From contig CM077162.1 of NCBI GenBank assembly GCA_039583875.1, forward strand, positions 111,199,808 to 111,263,807: DNA of 64,000 nucleotides, written 5' to 3'. The stretch is from Platanthera guangdongensis (Eukaryota > Streptophyta > Magnoliopsida > Asparagales > Orchidaceae). Each line of letters begins with the position of its first letter. Within the stretch, counting starts at the first letter, position 1. Under the pieces are notes generated by a model that saw nothing but the letters and a program-made list of their open reading frames with translations, ran no database searches and was not told the DNA's origin. Positions 31,981-44,295 of the stretch are shown piece after piece. Made by a program: the position numbers and the translations under genes.

Positions 31981-32706
31981 GATCACACCAGACATATCCA
32001 ACAAGGAATACCTTGGTGTTTATTGTTTGCGGTATCATTTTGGTCGATGAGACAGAGGAGGGTGTAAATGCAAAACTTGAATCATGGCGAGACACTTTAA
32101 AAAAGAAGGATTTTAGGTTGAGCAAGGCAAAGACGAAGTATATGGAGATTAAATTTAGCAGTGCAAGAAGGACGGATGACTTCGTTATTAAGTTGGGTGA
32201 TCAAGATATTTCCCTAGCGAGTGTTTTAAATATTTTGGATCGATGGTTCAAAAAGATGGAGGTATTGATAAAGATGTGACACATAAAATCCAAGCGGGTT
32301 GGTTGAAGTGGTGGGGCGCATCAGGGATCTTATGCGATCATGAAGTACCATTAAAACTTAAGGACAAGTTTTTCGTACTGCAATTAGACCAGCGATGCTC
32401 TATGGTTCTGAGTGTTGGGCAGTGAATTGTGTACATGAGCAAAAAATGGGAGTTGCGGAGATGAGAATGCTTAGGTGGATGTGTGGACATATGAGCCTGG
32501 ATAAAATTCGAAATGAATGTATCAGGGATAAGACAGGAGTAGCACCAATTGCAGAGAAGATGCAAGAAGTTCAACTAAGATGGTTTGGACACGTACTTAG
32601 GCATTAGTAAGATTATGACAAAAGATAGGGCACAATGACGACAAAGGATCCATATAGCCGACCCCACTATAGTGGGATAAAGACTTGAGTGTTGTTGTTA
32701 TTGTAT
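31981..32706 (+). pseudogene. RTE-type LINE reverse transcriptase, 3' fragment
   Basis: The plus strand encodes the C-terminal part of a non-LTR RT: GIPWCLLFA, then LVDETEEGVNAKLE, LSKAKTKYMEI, RPAMLYGSECWAV across shifted frames, and MRMLRWMCG, VQLRWFGHVLRH ending at 32607. A four-base deletion removes the catalytic FADD Asp pair near 32027. Frameshifts occur near 32225 and 32370. The 3' end is a TTG-rich tail at 32690-32706, typical of RTE LINEs. It is 5'-truncated, partly by the copia LTR. Confidence 0.85.
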
Positions 32707-34080
32707 TTTGAAGGCCGTCAAGATCAGAGAATCATGATTGTATGTGACGAATCCTTAATATATAAAGTGAGATAGAAGGCTCATCTAAAAAGCATCGAAA
32801 GTTGAGGAAGGCATTTAAGTCTTTTGTTACCCACTGTCGATGCCTGAAACAAGTTGCGATGCATAGAATTCCTTCTCCCCCTTTGCTTGGTCAGCCACTT
32901 CCTTTGACCTTCCTTCATCACTTATGTCAACCACCCTCTAGACGTCGGCGACCACTTTGGCGCAGCCAATATCCCCTCCACCATCACCCCCTCCACTCCT
33001 CATAACTACATAGTAACCACCAAACTACTCTTCAAACCACCAAAATAACTACTCATTACCCCTGAACTACCCATTCCAAAAACTTCCATTCACCTCTATC
33101 TCCACTAAAACCACAAAATTCACTAATGAGAACCTCATAACAGTCACCCACATTGATCCTTTAGGTGGTTACTTTTCCACTCCCACCCCATCTCCCCTCC
33201 CACTCCCACCATTACTCTAGGGAGAAAATGTGCATCAAAGTTCCTTAGTCCTGTACCCAGCCCCTGAACACGTGAAACCTGCTGCCCAGCCACATGAACA
33301 CCCCCCCATCCTCCCAGTTAGTGGCCACCCCCTCCTTCCCCACCAGCCCGCCAACCACCCATCCACCTTCAGGAAACCCAAAAACCGCCCTCTAAATCCA
33401 TATAGCCCGCTGTCACTCATTCACCTCCTCCATCCCCACCAGCCCGCCAACCTCCCATCCACATTCAGGAAACCCAAAAACCGCCCTCTACATCCATATA
33501 GCCCACTGTATCTCATCCAAACTGCCTTGAAAAATGAATTACTTCTCCAGGAATTGCCTTTCTCGTACACCCCAATTCAGCATCCACACCCTAAGCCAAC
33601 AAACAATTCCTCCACTACCCCTGCCACCTCCATCCAGTTCCTAAATCACCAGTCAGCATCCAACAATCCACGTCCAGTCCTCAATTCCCCTCTAAAGGTT
33701 CAAATTCAATCCACCATTGTTTCCCCGACCACAGACACCTCACCCAACATTCACCAAGTTCTCTATCTCGTAGTCACTCTGAGTTTATTTCTTGGTTCTA
33801 ATTTCTTTTTGTTAAATCATGTGTTATTACACTGTTTTTGGAGATATTAGTTAGTAATTATTGTGCCAAGATATCTGGTGACTTGTCAGGCCTTCTTTGC
33901 TTACGTGTTCATTTCTTGCACTCACGCATATGTACTGCGCTATGTGTTCTTTTAATAGAACGTTAATTCATTTTTTATTATTATGTCATACTTTTTTAAT
34001 GTTCATTGTTGCAAGTTTAGCTGCCGGTTATGGGTTTTATTCATGCAGTCGGCCTATATTATGAGACATGTCCTACATCA
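32707..34080 (+). repeat. Gypsy-type LTR, left boundary unknown
   Basis: The right end CCTACATCA at 34080 is followed three bases later by a Met primer site (34084-34095, TGGTATCATAAC). The 3' 200 bp resembles 35240-35419 (ATTGTTGCAA, TTCATGCA). The body 32860-33760 is C-rich and gives a long proline-rich frame (33230-33850) without domains. The left boundary may be anywhere between 32707 and 33000. Confidence 0.5.
33341..33530. repeat. 96-bp tandem duplication in the C-rich LTR leader
   Basis: CACCAGCCCGCCAAC...GCCCTCTA recurs with a period of 96 bp (33341 and 33437). Translated on the plus strand it gives HQPAN-STFRKPKNRPL twice, which reflects the DNA repeat. Confidence 0.85.
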
Positions 34081-34095
34081 ATTTGGTATCATAAC

Positions 34096-34596
34096 CCCAT
34101 ATACCGACTTAATCTAGGAAATGCAGCACTAAAGTCTATAGATCACTCATGGCATAGCATAGTAGTCATCTAGCACGAAGTGGTTATGGTTGGGACTAAC
34201 ATGGTCTGGGTTATGCTTATTACTCGTCTCTTCAATTCGATGATTTGGATCCTATTTATGCTCGACCAGAGAACTTCTTACAAGAGATCTTTGTGTTAAA
34301 ATACAGATCATTGCCGCCCACCCTTTCATAGACGTGCTGTTGACCTCCTATCACGATCTGACTATGGTAAGGATTGCTCCTCTCATTATGATAATTTTCA
34401 GGAATTGTATCATACAAAGAAGGATTTGAGTATAAATTTTGGAGAGTTGTCCTAGTCATCAATGTCTTATTAAGTCTTGAGTCATTTAGTTATTGACTCG
34501 TAGATATGAAGTTATATGCCAGCTATTATGTGAGTGTCGGGTTAGATTCGCCAAGACTAGACTCCTTGATTGGGCTAGAGCATCTTGGAGTAGGAT
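34096..34596 (+). pseudogene. Remnant of a gag-like leader after the LTR
   Basis: About 500 bp follow the primer site and carry a Tyr-rich reading (YAYYSSLQFDDLDPIYARPENF near 34210-34275). It is cut by stops and ends against the next LTR fragment. The composition resembles the unknown gag-like proteins at 4945 and 45626, but homology is not secure. Confidence 0.35.
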
Positions 34597-35419
34597 ATGA
34601 TGGGGAATTGCTGCCCCCAATTGCATCCCTCCCTCCCAATTAAACCCAGCCCATCTCCCCGCTTCTTCCCCTCTCGTCGAGCCACTGCCGAGTTTCCCCA
34701 ATCTGCTCCCACACAATCAAATATGGAGCCACATCACCCCCCCCCCCCCCCCAATCCATCCCCCCAACGTCTCCTTGTTGTTGTTCAGATCCATCAGAAA
34801 TCTGGACTGGAAATCCAGCCTCCCAACTTCATCCTGTTGCTGTCCAGGTCCATCAGAAATTTTAACAGCTTTACCAGCCTCCCACCTTCTTCCCTTGCTG
34901 TCCAGAACGGTGCAACAAGCCCTGAAATTAATTCCTGGTCTCCGTCCAAGCCTCTCATGCCTCCCATAGAGCCACCCCTAACACCTGGGCTGCTGTCTAG
35001 ACTACCAGAACAGCACTTCTGAGTTGCGTATTGCTGAAATCTACCCCGAATAGCCCTTCTAAAGCACCTCGAGCCCTCCCCTCATTATAGATGTGGTATT
35101 CAAGGTTTGTGTTACTATTTTCTTTTAGCGTTGGATCTCGTGATTGTTCTCTGCTTATAGATATAGTGGTTTGTAAGTTTTGTTTCAGTCATTTTCGTGT
35201 TTGTGATTTCCTTTTTAAATAGTATTTATTTTTGCGCACTCTAGCGCTTATACTCCACTCACGTGTTTCCATATTTGAAAGCTTTGACTTTTTGTGGTTA
35301 ATCAAATTAATATAGTTTTTTAAATATCAATTGTTGCAAATACCCCGTCGGATTCATGCATGGTTGCACGTAGGAGTGTCAGTCACTATTTCATCGTCAT
35401 ATAGGGCTTTCATGCGTCA
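34597..35419 (+). repeat. Partial gypsy LTR (3' part), same family as 48004-50806
   Basis: The 3' 330 bp aligns with the complement of 48480-48720, sharing TTTTTGCGCACTCT and GATATTGGTTT-like blocks. It ends CATGCGTCA (35419) before a Met primer site TGGTATCAGAGTC (35423-35435). The 5' part is C-rich, with a 16-base poly-C at 34737. The frame 34597-35022 is proline-rich and not considered a gene. Interior sequence continues to 35629. Confidence 0.65.
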
Positions 35420-36731
35420 GATTGGTATCAGAGTCAGTTAGGGCTTAGTTTTAAATATGCTGGACTAAACTCCCGATGCAACCTAAGTCGCATCCTATGT
35501 TATTTCCCGCACTTTATTTTGTGAGTAGCGCATGTTTTCATGCACGTTTATTTGGGTTATTGTTGCGCACGTTACTATCGCATGTATCTTGTTGTGCGCA
35601 TGTCATTCGCGCATGTTTGTTTGGTTTATTGGTGTGACCGGCCACTAAGACCTTTAATAAATTGGTCTATCAAATTAGGCTAAGTTATAATTAGGGCAAG
35701 CTTATGAAAATATATAAAACTTTAAGTATTTTCTATTAATATTTAATATTTTGAAAATAAATATTATATAAATTAAAGTACTTACTTTATTTTATGAATA
35801 TTACAATAAATGGGATTTCCTAAAGTTCTAATTTCTAAACATCATTGCCTTAAAAATGGAACAATTTCTTTTCCCATTAACAGTTGGCCCCCACTTTAGA
35901 AACTCCCCCTATTCTCTTTATAAAAAATCCTTATATCTCTTTATCAAAAAAAGGTAATCGGCCCCCCTCGGAAACTTCCCCTAATTTCTTTATTAAAAAA
36001 GCAATTGTGTCTCTTTGTAAAAAAAAAGTAACTAGTCTCATACTTTTGGCAGACCGGACTAAATCGAGAAACAGAGATTTTTCCTCTATTTCTCGGTATT
36101 GCAAACTGTCGTTCCCTACTTACTGCCTGTGCCTCCCTTTTTCAGCCTCCGCGTTACTACCTGTGACATGAATGTTCGTCGGCGAGCCTCCCTAAGGTAG
36201 TCTTGCTACCAGTTAGCATCACGAGCGCCTAGAGCTGTCACGGTTCCGGTTCGGTTCCAGCTCCACTAAAATCGTGAACCGAACCGCTAAGGTAATGGTT
36301 CTTCAAATTAGAATCAAACCTTATGTGGTTTTACCGGTTCCGATTGTGGTTCTGGTTCTAACATAACTTTTGGAACCGTCGTGTCAACGGTTCTGGTAAC
36401 TGTTCAACGAGAACCAAAACCAAACCGACCGCTAACGGTTCGGTCTGGTTCTATGTGGTTCAGTCCGGTTCCAATCGGTTACAGCGAGAACCAAAATCAA
36501 ATTGACGGAATGAATAAGGGAGGTCAAAAATAAAACATAGGAGAGGAAAAGTAAACCCGTTTGTTTTTTTTGCAAGAGGAACTTCGAAGTTCGGGGACCA
36601 AACGCAAGAATTTTGCAATATACCAAGGAGTTCTTTTTTGTATAATATAATAAGAAATTTGACTTGTTTCCCTAGAAATCTTATTTTATAATAAAAAATT
36701 TGTTTGAAGAATATATTAGTTAATTTAATTT

Positions 36732-38472
36732 TGTTGGATCTGGTGGCCAACATTAGAGGGGATGTGAATAAGGTTTTAAAATAGTTCAGAATTAAAATAA
36801 GTTTTGTTAAGAAAACAAGTTCTGGAAGCTACCGTGGGCGGTAAGGCTAGCGCCTGGCGGTAGGACACAGAGATCGTTTTCTGTGCAAAACTTCGTTTTA
36901 GAATTTTTCACACAACACTCAAATCTCTAGCAACATGCAACCACGAATTTTAGATGAAATAAAAGAACTATAATTTTATTCAAATTACACACAAGGGTTT
37001 ACAACAATACAACTTGATCTTCGTGATGCCGGAGATCGGAGACGATGAATATAACCTTGTTTTGGTTTCTATACCGACTCTCCCAAGACAGGTGGCTCTT
37101 TCTCTTCTTCCCAAGAAGATTGACGAGCCGACTCTTCACCTTCCTCATAGGAAAGGTCTTAAAGACCACTAGATCTCCCAGATCTAGACGTCCTCACATG
37201 ACGATTTCCACAGATTCTTCCCAGAAATCTGACAGCCTCCCAAGCCGATTTCTCACGAACTCCTCCCAGGAAATCGACGTCCACACTGGACGATTTCTCT
37301 GCACAATATACAATAAGGTTAAAGAAAATACAAGAAAAAGAGAGAACTTCCTTCTAACTAGAACCTTTGATGTTGATGTTGATTCGCTTACAAAGATTCG
37401 AACTTTGTGTCTTGATAGTCTTCCTCTTCGATGTCCTTTAGATCCGTGAAGGTGTGCGCTTGATGAGAGTCTTTCGTAGCGAGGATCCTCCACGTGAATA
37501 TTAGGAAGAAGGCTTCTTGATCATCATGTGCTGGAAGAAATCTCCTCTGATCTCCTCTGAAGAAATCTTTACGCATGAATTCTTTTTGATCTCCTCTGAA
37601 GAAATCTCCTCAATGAGTTGGGAAGACCCTTTCCTTCCCTCTAGACGGCTAGGGCGAACTCCCCTTTCAAATTTCGTGAAAAATCATCGCCTAAAACTCA
37701 ATTTCGGGATATTTTAAAAAGAGAAAGTTGTGTTGGAAGTTACCGCGCGGCGGTAGCTCGTAGTCTTCAAAATCCTTCCTTTTCTTCTTTTCAATTTTGT
37801 GGATGTTGTCATTATTTTTGGAAATAAACTATTCCTCATGCAAATATGATGTATTATTGTCTTTCAAATGATATTGGATGCTCCTTCTGGTTTCTCATTC
37901 AAATCATGTATATATTTGGAGTTTTCTAAAGTTATCGCGAGGCGATTGCTTTGTATGCGCTGCACCGTCAGAGTTCTTTCCTTTTCTGCTCCTCAATCAG
38001 CCGAAGACTTGCGAGCTTTTATAGTCATTTTAAATACGCTACCGCCGGCGGTACAGCTAGCGCCCGGCGGTAGGTCTTTTCACGCGGTGATGACAGTTAT
38101 CCATTAAATTAGGAAGTATATCTAAAATATATACGCGCCACTTTTGGATATCGCGACGCGGTAAAAGCTAACGCCTGGCAGTAGCTTTTCCTTTCGACGA
38201 ATTGACTCGACGATCGTCAAATAGGCTAGCGCCTGGCAGTAGTCCTAGCGTCTGGTGGTAGGTAACACAGAAGGCTCCTTGCGCGCAACAATTAATTCTT
38301 CCGAGTTAGCGTCAGCGGTAGTGCTGACGCCTGACGGTAGGTCACAGAGATTGAAAATTGCGTTCTTCACACCTGTAAACCTGCATACTATAAACACGCA
38401 ACAAAATGTGATCAAATATACGCTGAGATTTGTTATTCTCAAAACAAGAAATGTGGAACTCATGTTATAACA
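36732..38472 (-). repeat. 3' LTR of the pol-less copia element (1741 bp)
   Basis: It is the partner of 42576-44295. CpG dyads GCTAGCGCCTGGCGGTAG recur at 36835, 37740, 38035 and 38150-38340. Open frames inside (37045-37449, for example) mirror those in the other LTRs and are not genes. Confidence 0.92.
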
Positions 38473-38487
38473 AACTCTCTCTTTTGA

Positions 38488-41277
38488 TAATAACAAATCC
38501 ACTGTGAAGAAATAATACACAAATAATGATGTTTGTGTTTATTGTAATTGATAAACATTCAGTGCGTACTCCCCCTAGATGGATACTACACCTACATAGA
38601 TTCTTTCTAGTTTGTACTCTTCCTAAATGAGATATTTCTTCAAAATCATTATCCTTCTTTTGGTATTATCAAATGAGGGTGGGATAAAGCGTATTGGCGA
38701 GTAGAGTTTTTCTATGCAGAAAAAAAATATTTGCGTGATACCACCGGTTGATTAAATATATGTTGTCACTTGTTAAAAGCAAAAAAAAGCATGTTACCGC
38801 TTGTTCAGTTAATTAGCATGATCGAACATAAGTAGATTTTCACCGTCCTATGAATACTCCCCCTACATAGATGTTTTCTATAAAAAATTTAATGTACTCC
38901 ATCTAAATTAAGAAATTTATGCACGATGTTCTCCCCCTTTATAGTAGAATAAAAGGAGAGTAGAGGTGAGCGTATGAAATGAGAATTTATAAAAAAAAAT
39001 CTATGTTAGAGACGAAAAATGGGATGCAATGTCCAAGATCACAGATATCACTTTATCACTTATTGATCAAAAAGTATGCATGATTGAATAATGTAGTATA
39101 GTGATAAAAATAGAAAAATGTTAATTGTTAAGCAAATACTATCACTTAGTAAACATAGTTTACCCCTTGTTGAGAAAGTAAATATTCATGATTAAGTAAA
39201 AATAATACAGATCAAAATATGATACGCACGCTTAAAAAACATCTTTTTGTAAAATATGATCATATTAAGGATAATGAGTTTTACGTCTAATAAGATGTTT
39301 TTAATTCAATTCAAGTTCAATAGATGTTATTTCATTGAAATTTTTGCAAGCATGATTTCAAAATATCAAAAAAAGATAAAAACTATAATGTAAGCTAATT
39401 TGCATTTCAAGTAAAAATAAACATTGTAGCAATCATAGTTTGTTATCTACTGCATTTACTTAAGATTTTCGAGAATAGCATAGGTATGTATTAGGATTCA
39501 ATTCTCATTAGTAGAAGTTTTGTGAGAAATGATGATGTGTAAAAATAGTGTTTTGATAAATTATACAAGTGGATTAATCAAAACGCATGACATATATAAT
39601 GAATAACATAACATTAAAATATAAAAACTAATATTACTTCTACAATTTTCAATGCACATGAGTAAGAAATACAGCTACCAAGGTGGTTCTACACACAATG
39701 TTTATTACGACTTCTAAGGGAGTAGAGTAGAGGGGATCACATTTATGTCTTTATTAGTATTATCTTTATTTTTTTTGATCCGGTGTACTAAGAGAAATGG
39801 TGAATACTTTGTTTGCTACAAGACACTTTACAATTCTTTTTTCAAGATGCTTAACCTTACAATGATCATTAAAACTTATCAGGAGGATAAGTAGTGTTTA
39901 GTGGAGTTTTCCTTGTCAATTTTTATTTGATTTCTATTAAAGTGACAAAAGACTCTGAATTCACTTATAGCACAAACAATAGCATTTTTTTAAATCATCT
40001 TTTCTAATGAATAAGTGCATGAAAAACAAAGAATTGAAATAATCAATTCGGCTTAGTGTAGGTAATCTATTTATGCATATTAATTAATATATTATTACAC
40101 TACACAATCATACAAGTATAAGATTAAAATCGCATGTAAGTTATCAAAATAAGTGAGTAAATAAAATCATTATCAAACATAAATCATTACTCATATTTTG
40201 AGGCACACTAAGCAATTCTATACATGTTTTCTATAATCAATTTCATTGCACATAACAAGATAATATTCAAGTCATGACATAACCAAAACAATGTTTTAAA
40301 ATCTTGAAAATTAAATCAAACATTATATTTAATTTTTAATTCATTTCATTTATTCATCTTTGATAATGGTAATGAATAATAAACATTTTTTTATAATTAT
40401 TTATTTTTTATTTTTAATAAAATTACCAAACAATAAGTATACAAAGAGATATATAAAAAATATTTTTGTTCTTTTAAATCATTTTAGAATTTTATATATA
40501 CATTTAAAAAAATACTTTTGTTTTTCTAAATACATGAAAGCTCAAAAAAGATATATCATGCAAACACAAGATAGCATGATAGAATATTATGCATGATTAT
40601 AATGAACAAAAGAAGTGAAACAATGTTCATATAATGTATATGTGAATCATGAGTATGCCATAGAATCCAATACCCAAGTTATATGTCTGCACTCTTGCCC
40701 CGTACTATGTGACGGATGGGCATGAGGAGCTGCACAAATGTAGTAGGTTGGGGTGTTAATCACATATGCATAAAAAAGAACCTGTTCAACCTAACATTTT
40801 CCCCCAGTGCATCTTAAGGCCCTATTGGAACCCTCTCCGGTTAAGGACAAGATATGATTTACAGGTTAGCGTCTCTAATGCACACAACCCTAAGCCCCCT
40901 CTATTGTGAGACACAAACAATGAGTGAATGATCGTGGTCATACCTCTGCATTTAGATCTTAAGGATATATATATATAGAACTATGGCACTAATGCATGAT
41001 AAAAGTTTAGAGAATAAGTAAATTTTGGTCACTTATCAAGGATATGACTTTTATTCAAATTCATTCAGTTGAATTGACTTACAATTAAACTTAATGTGTA
41101 AATCATATGGCAAAAATATATGTAAAGTGTTCATGACATGTTTGCTTAAGAAAGAAAAAAACGCAAACAAAAAAAACACAAAAAGAACATTATGCACATC
41201 GTGAAGCAAATTATAGAATGTTTAAATTTGACTTGGGTCTACCCCACGCAATAGGTGGATACTAATGGATATGATAT
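38488..41277. other. AT-rich interior without genes
   Basis: No coding region was recognised in this 2.8-kb stretch. It holds the block at 39818-39975 shared with 12061-12290. A less AT-rich island at 40660-40930 (CCCCGTACTATGTGACGGAT, CCGGTTAAGGAC) is of unknown nature. Confidence 0.6.
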
Positions 41278-42547
41278 TTAGGTATCCAAAAGGAGCCAAG
41301 TGTTGCGGTTCCTTTGGGTACCCAAACATAACGTGATAATAATGTGGAGATAAGGATGAATGGGCCATTTTGAGTGGAATAGGTGCGTCAATTTCATTGA
41401 TGGGCCTTCATTCATACTTTGGTTGAAAATTCTTTTTATATGACAGATTTCCATAATCATTAAGTCGAGGTTTATAATGATAGTGATTTTTGAAATCATT
41501 ATTAATAGAAAATTTGTTGATATTTACTTTAATATTATGGGGAGTTAAATGCAGATTAAATATTCTACTAGTTGTATGTCTTATGAAATTTGAAGCACTA
41601 GTATATACCTTATATATTTTTTGAAGATAAACTAGACATAAAAGATTTTTTATTATTTGAAATTTTTTACACAAATAATTTTAATGATTCTAGTTTCCGA
41701 GACAAATCAACATTTTCATGAATCAATTTTTCATTTAGCTCTTTGAAAATATTTAGCTCCATTTCAAAAACCTCGAGTTTATCTTTAAATTCTTTGCAAT
41801 CAAAACAAGGTATAATATTTTCAACTACAGAGCTGGAGGAAAAATGGGATACATCAAACGTTGGTTCTACATTTAGTTGTACTTTTAAATTGTTATTTTC
41901 TAAATGCAGTTCTGAATTAATATTTTTCAATTTCTTAATTCTATGTCTAGCATTTTCTATCACACGCAATATAGAGATAGAATTACAAGCAAAAAGGGAA
42001 TTTGATTTCCTTAAAATACTTTTAGATGAGGCAAGATTGGAGCATAGAGTTTCTTTGACTTCTTCATGTGATTCCTCATCCATAGTTGAGATTTCATCTT
42101 CTCTTTACTTTGATGTGGTTGTCATGTCATCCTCCAAGAGTAAGTCTTCAATTGATTCTTCACATGGATCCATAAAGAATTGCTCAGATTCATTTTCTAT
42201 AGAAAGAGAACTGTAAGTTAACTCAAGAAATTTTCATATATCATAAGCAGTAGAAGCGTATAGACGAGTTTAAAATTTTCTTAACCAAACACACAAAACA
42301 GACTATTCATAGTTTTGGCATTTAAATGACATTCGTGCTTATTTAAATTATTTGGAGACTTGACACAAGTCATGTTCCAAACTTCTATATCTAATAATAC
42401 AAGAAACTTTCTCATTAGTGTTCTTCATTCGTTATAGTTTACTCCCGTAAACAAAGGTGGTGCTAATGAATTTTCTATATAAAACTTTTCATCCCCACAA
42501 GTCGATTCGAGATCAGGGTTGGCCATTATTCCCGGCGGTGAAGCCAT
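41278..42547 (-). pseudogene. gag: Copia Gag remnant of the pol-less element
   Basis: ATG at 42547 (MASPPGIMANP) leads into a DUF4219-like segment (PPLFTGVNYNEWRTLM) just after the primer site, interrupted by stops. A coiled-coil segment rich in Glu, Lys, Leu and Asn is open at 41667-42083 (SELHLENNNLKVQL, LEVFEMELNIF). Further degraded sequence to 41278 ends in HVMFGYPKEPQ, recalling the basic linker that follows copia Gag. Confidence 0.75.
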
Positions 42548-42560
42548 CTTGGAATAACCT

Positions 42561-42573
42561 GGCTTTGATACCA
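42561..42573 (-). other. Primer-binding site of the pol-less copia element
   Basis: The minus strand reads TGGTATCAAAGCC, an initiator-Met site with G-to-A change, three bases from the 5' LTR. Confidence 0.85.
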
Positions 42574-42575
42574 TT

Positions 42576-44295
42576 TGTTGGATCTGGTAGCCAATCCTCG
42601 AGGGGGTGAATAAGGTTTTTTTAATTGTTCAGAATCAAAATAAGTTTATTAAGAAAACGAGTTCTGGAAGATACCGCCCGGCTGTAGGTCACAGAAATCG
42701 TTTTCTGTGTAAAACTTCGTTTTAGAATTTTCCACACAACACTCAAACCTCTAGCAACATGCAACCATGAATTTTAGATGAAATAAAAGAAACAAAATTT
42801 TATTCAAAATTACACACAAGGGTTTACAACAATACAACTTGATCTCTGTGATGTCGGAGATTAGAGGCGATGAATATAACCTTGTTTTGGTTTCTATACC
42901 GACCCTCCCAGGACCGGTTGGCTCTCTCTTCTTCCCAAGAAGATTGACGAGCCGACTCTTCACCTTCCTCCCAGGAAGGGTCATAGAGCCCACTAGATCT
43001 CTCAGAACTAGACGTCCTTCCAGGACGATTTCTACAGATTCCTCCCAGAAATCTGACGGCCTCCCAGGCCGATTTCTCACGAACTCCTCTCAGGAATTCG
43101 ACGTCGACACTGGACGATTTCTCCACACAGAATACAAAAAAGTTAAAAAATATACAAGAATAAGCGAAGACTCTCATCTAACTAGAACTCTTGATATTGA
43201 TGTTGATTCATTTGCAAAGGTTCGATCTTTATGGCTTGAGAGTCTTCCTCTTCGATGTCCTTTAGATCCGTGAAGGTGTGCGCTTGATGAGAGTTTGTCA
43301 TAATCATGATCCTCCACGTGAATATTAGGAAGAAAGCTTCTTGATCATCATGCTGATAGCCTTCAATCCTTGCGCATGAATTCCTTTTGATCTCCTCTGA
43401 AGAAATCTCCTCTTCAATGAGTTGGGAAGACCCCTTCCTTCCCTCTAGACGGCTAGGGCGAACTCCCCTGTCAAATTTCGTGAAAACCATCGCTAGAAAC
43501 TCAATTTCAGGTTGTTTTAAATAGAGAAAGTTGTGTTGGAAGTTACCGCATGGCGGTAGCTTCGGTGGTAGCTCCCGGTCTTCAAAATCCATCATTTTCT
43601 TCTTTTCAATTTCGGGGATGTTGCTTTTATCTTTGAAAGTAAATTATTCTCCACGCAAATATGATGTATTATTGTCTTTCTAATGATATTGGATGCTCCT
43701 TCTGGTTTCTCATTCAAATCATAATATATATTTGGAGTTTTCTAAAGTTATTGCGAGGCGATTGCTTTGTATGAGCTGCACCGTCAGAGCACTTTCCTTT
43801 TCTGCTCAATCAGCTGAAAATTTGCGGGCATTTAGTCATTTTAAATACGCTATCGTCGGTGGTAGAGCTAGCGCCCGGCGGAAGGACTTTTCACGCGGGG
43901 ATGACAGTTGTCCATTAAACTGAAAGAATATCTAAAAGAATATCTAAAATATATACGCGCCACTTTTGGATACCGCGGCGCGGTAAAAGCTAACGTCTGG
44001 CCAAAGCTCTTTCCTTTCGACGAATTAACTCGACGATCGTCGAATTGGCTAGCGCCCGGTGGTAGTCCTAGCGTATGTCGGTAAGTAACAGAGAAGGCTA
44101 CTTGCGCGCAATAATTAATTCTTCCGAGCTAGCGCCAGCGGTAGTGATAATGCTCGACGGTAGGTCACAGAGATTGAAAATTGCGTTCTTCACACCTGTA
44201 AACCTGCATACTATAAACCCACAACAAAACGTAATCAAATACACACTGAGATTTGTTATTCTCAAAGCAAGAGATGTGAAACACATGTTCCAACA
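42576..44295 (-). repeat. 5' LTR of the pol-less copia element (1720 bp)
   Basis: It starts TGTTGGATCTGGTAGCC and ends CCAACA. It is noticeably diverged from its partner, including a 20-bp indel in the first 120 bp, so the insertion is old. CpG dyads cluster at 43850-44170. Confidence 0.92.

Larger units (their letters stand above)
36732..44295 (-). mobile_element. Copia-derived element lacking pol (7564 bp)
   Basis: LTRs at 36732-38472 and 42576-44295 share their ends (TGTTGGATCTGG, AACA). The 5-bp duplication AATTT (36727-36731 and 44296-44300) is perfect. A Met primer site on the minus strand (42561-42573) and purine tract (38475-38487) fix orientation. The 4.1-kb interior keeps a decayed Gag (41278-42547) but no integrase, RT or RNase H, so it is a large deletion derivative. 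Confidence 0.92.

Noticed and set aside
33230..33850. 206-codon proline-rich ORF
   Set aside because: Its length follows from C-rich DNA poor in stop-forming bases and a 96-bp tandem duplication. It lies inside an LTR and has no domain.
34597..35022. 141-codon proline-rich ORF
   Set aside because: It is within an LTR that is recognisable by its match to 48456-48720 and its primer site. The composition explains the open frame.
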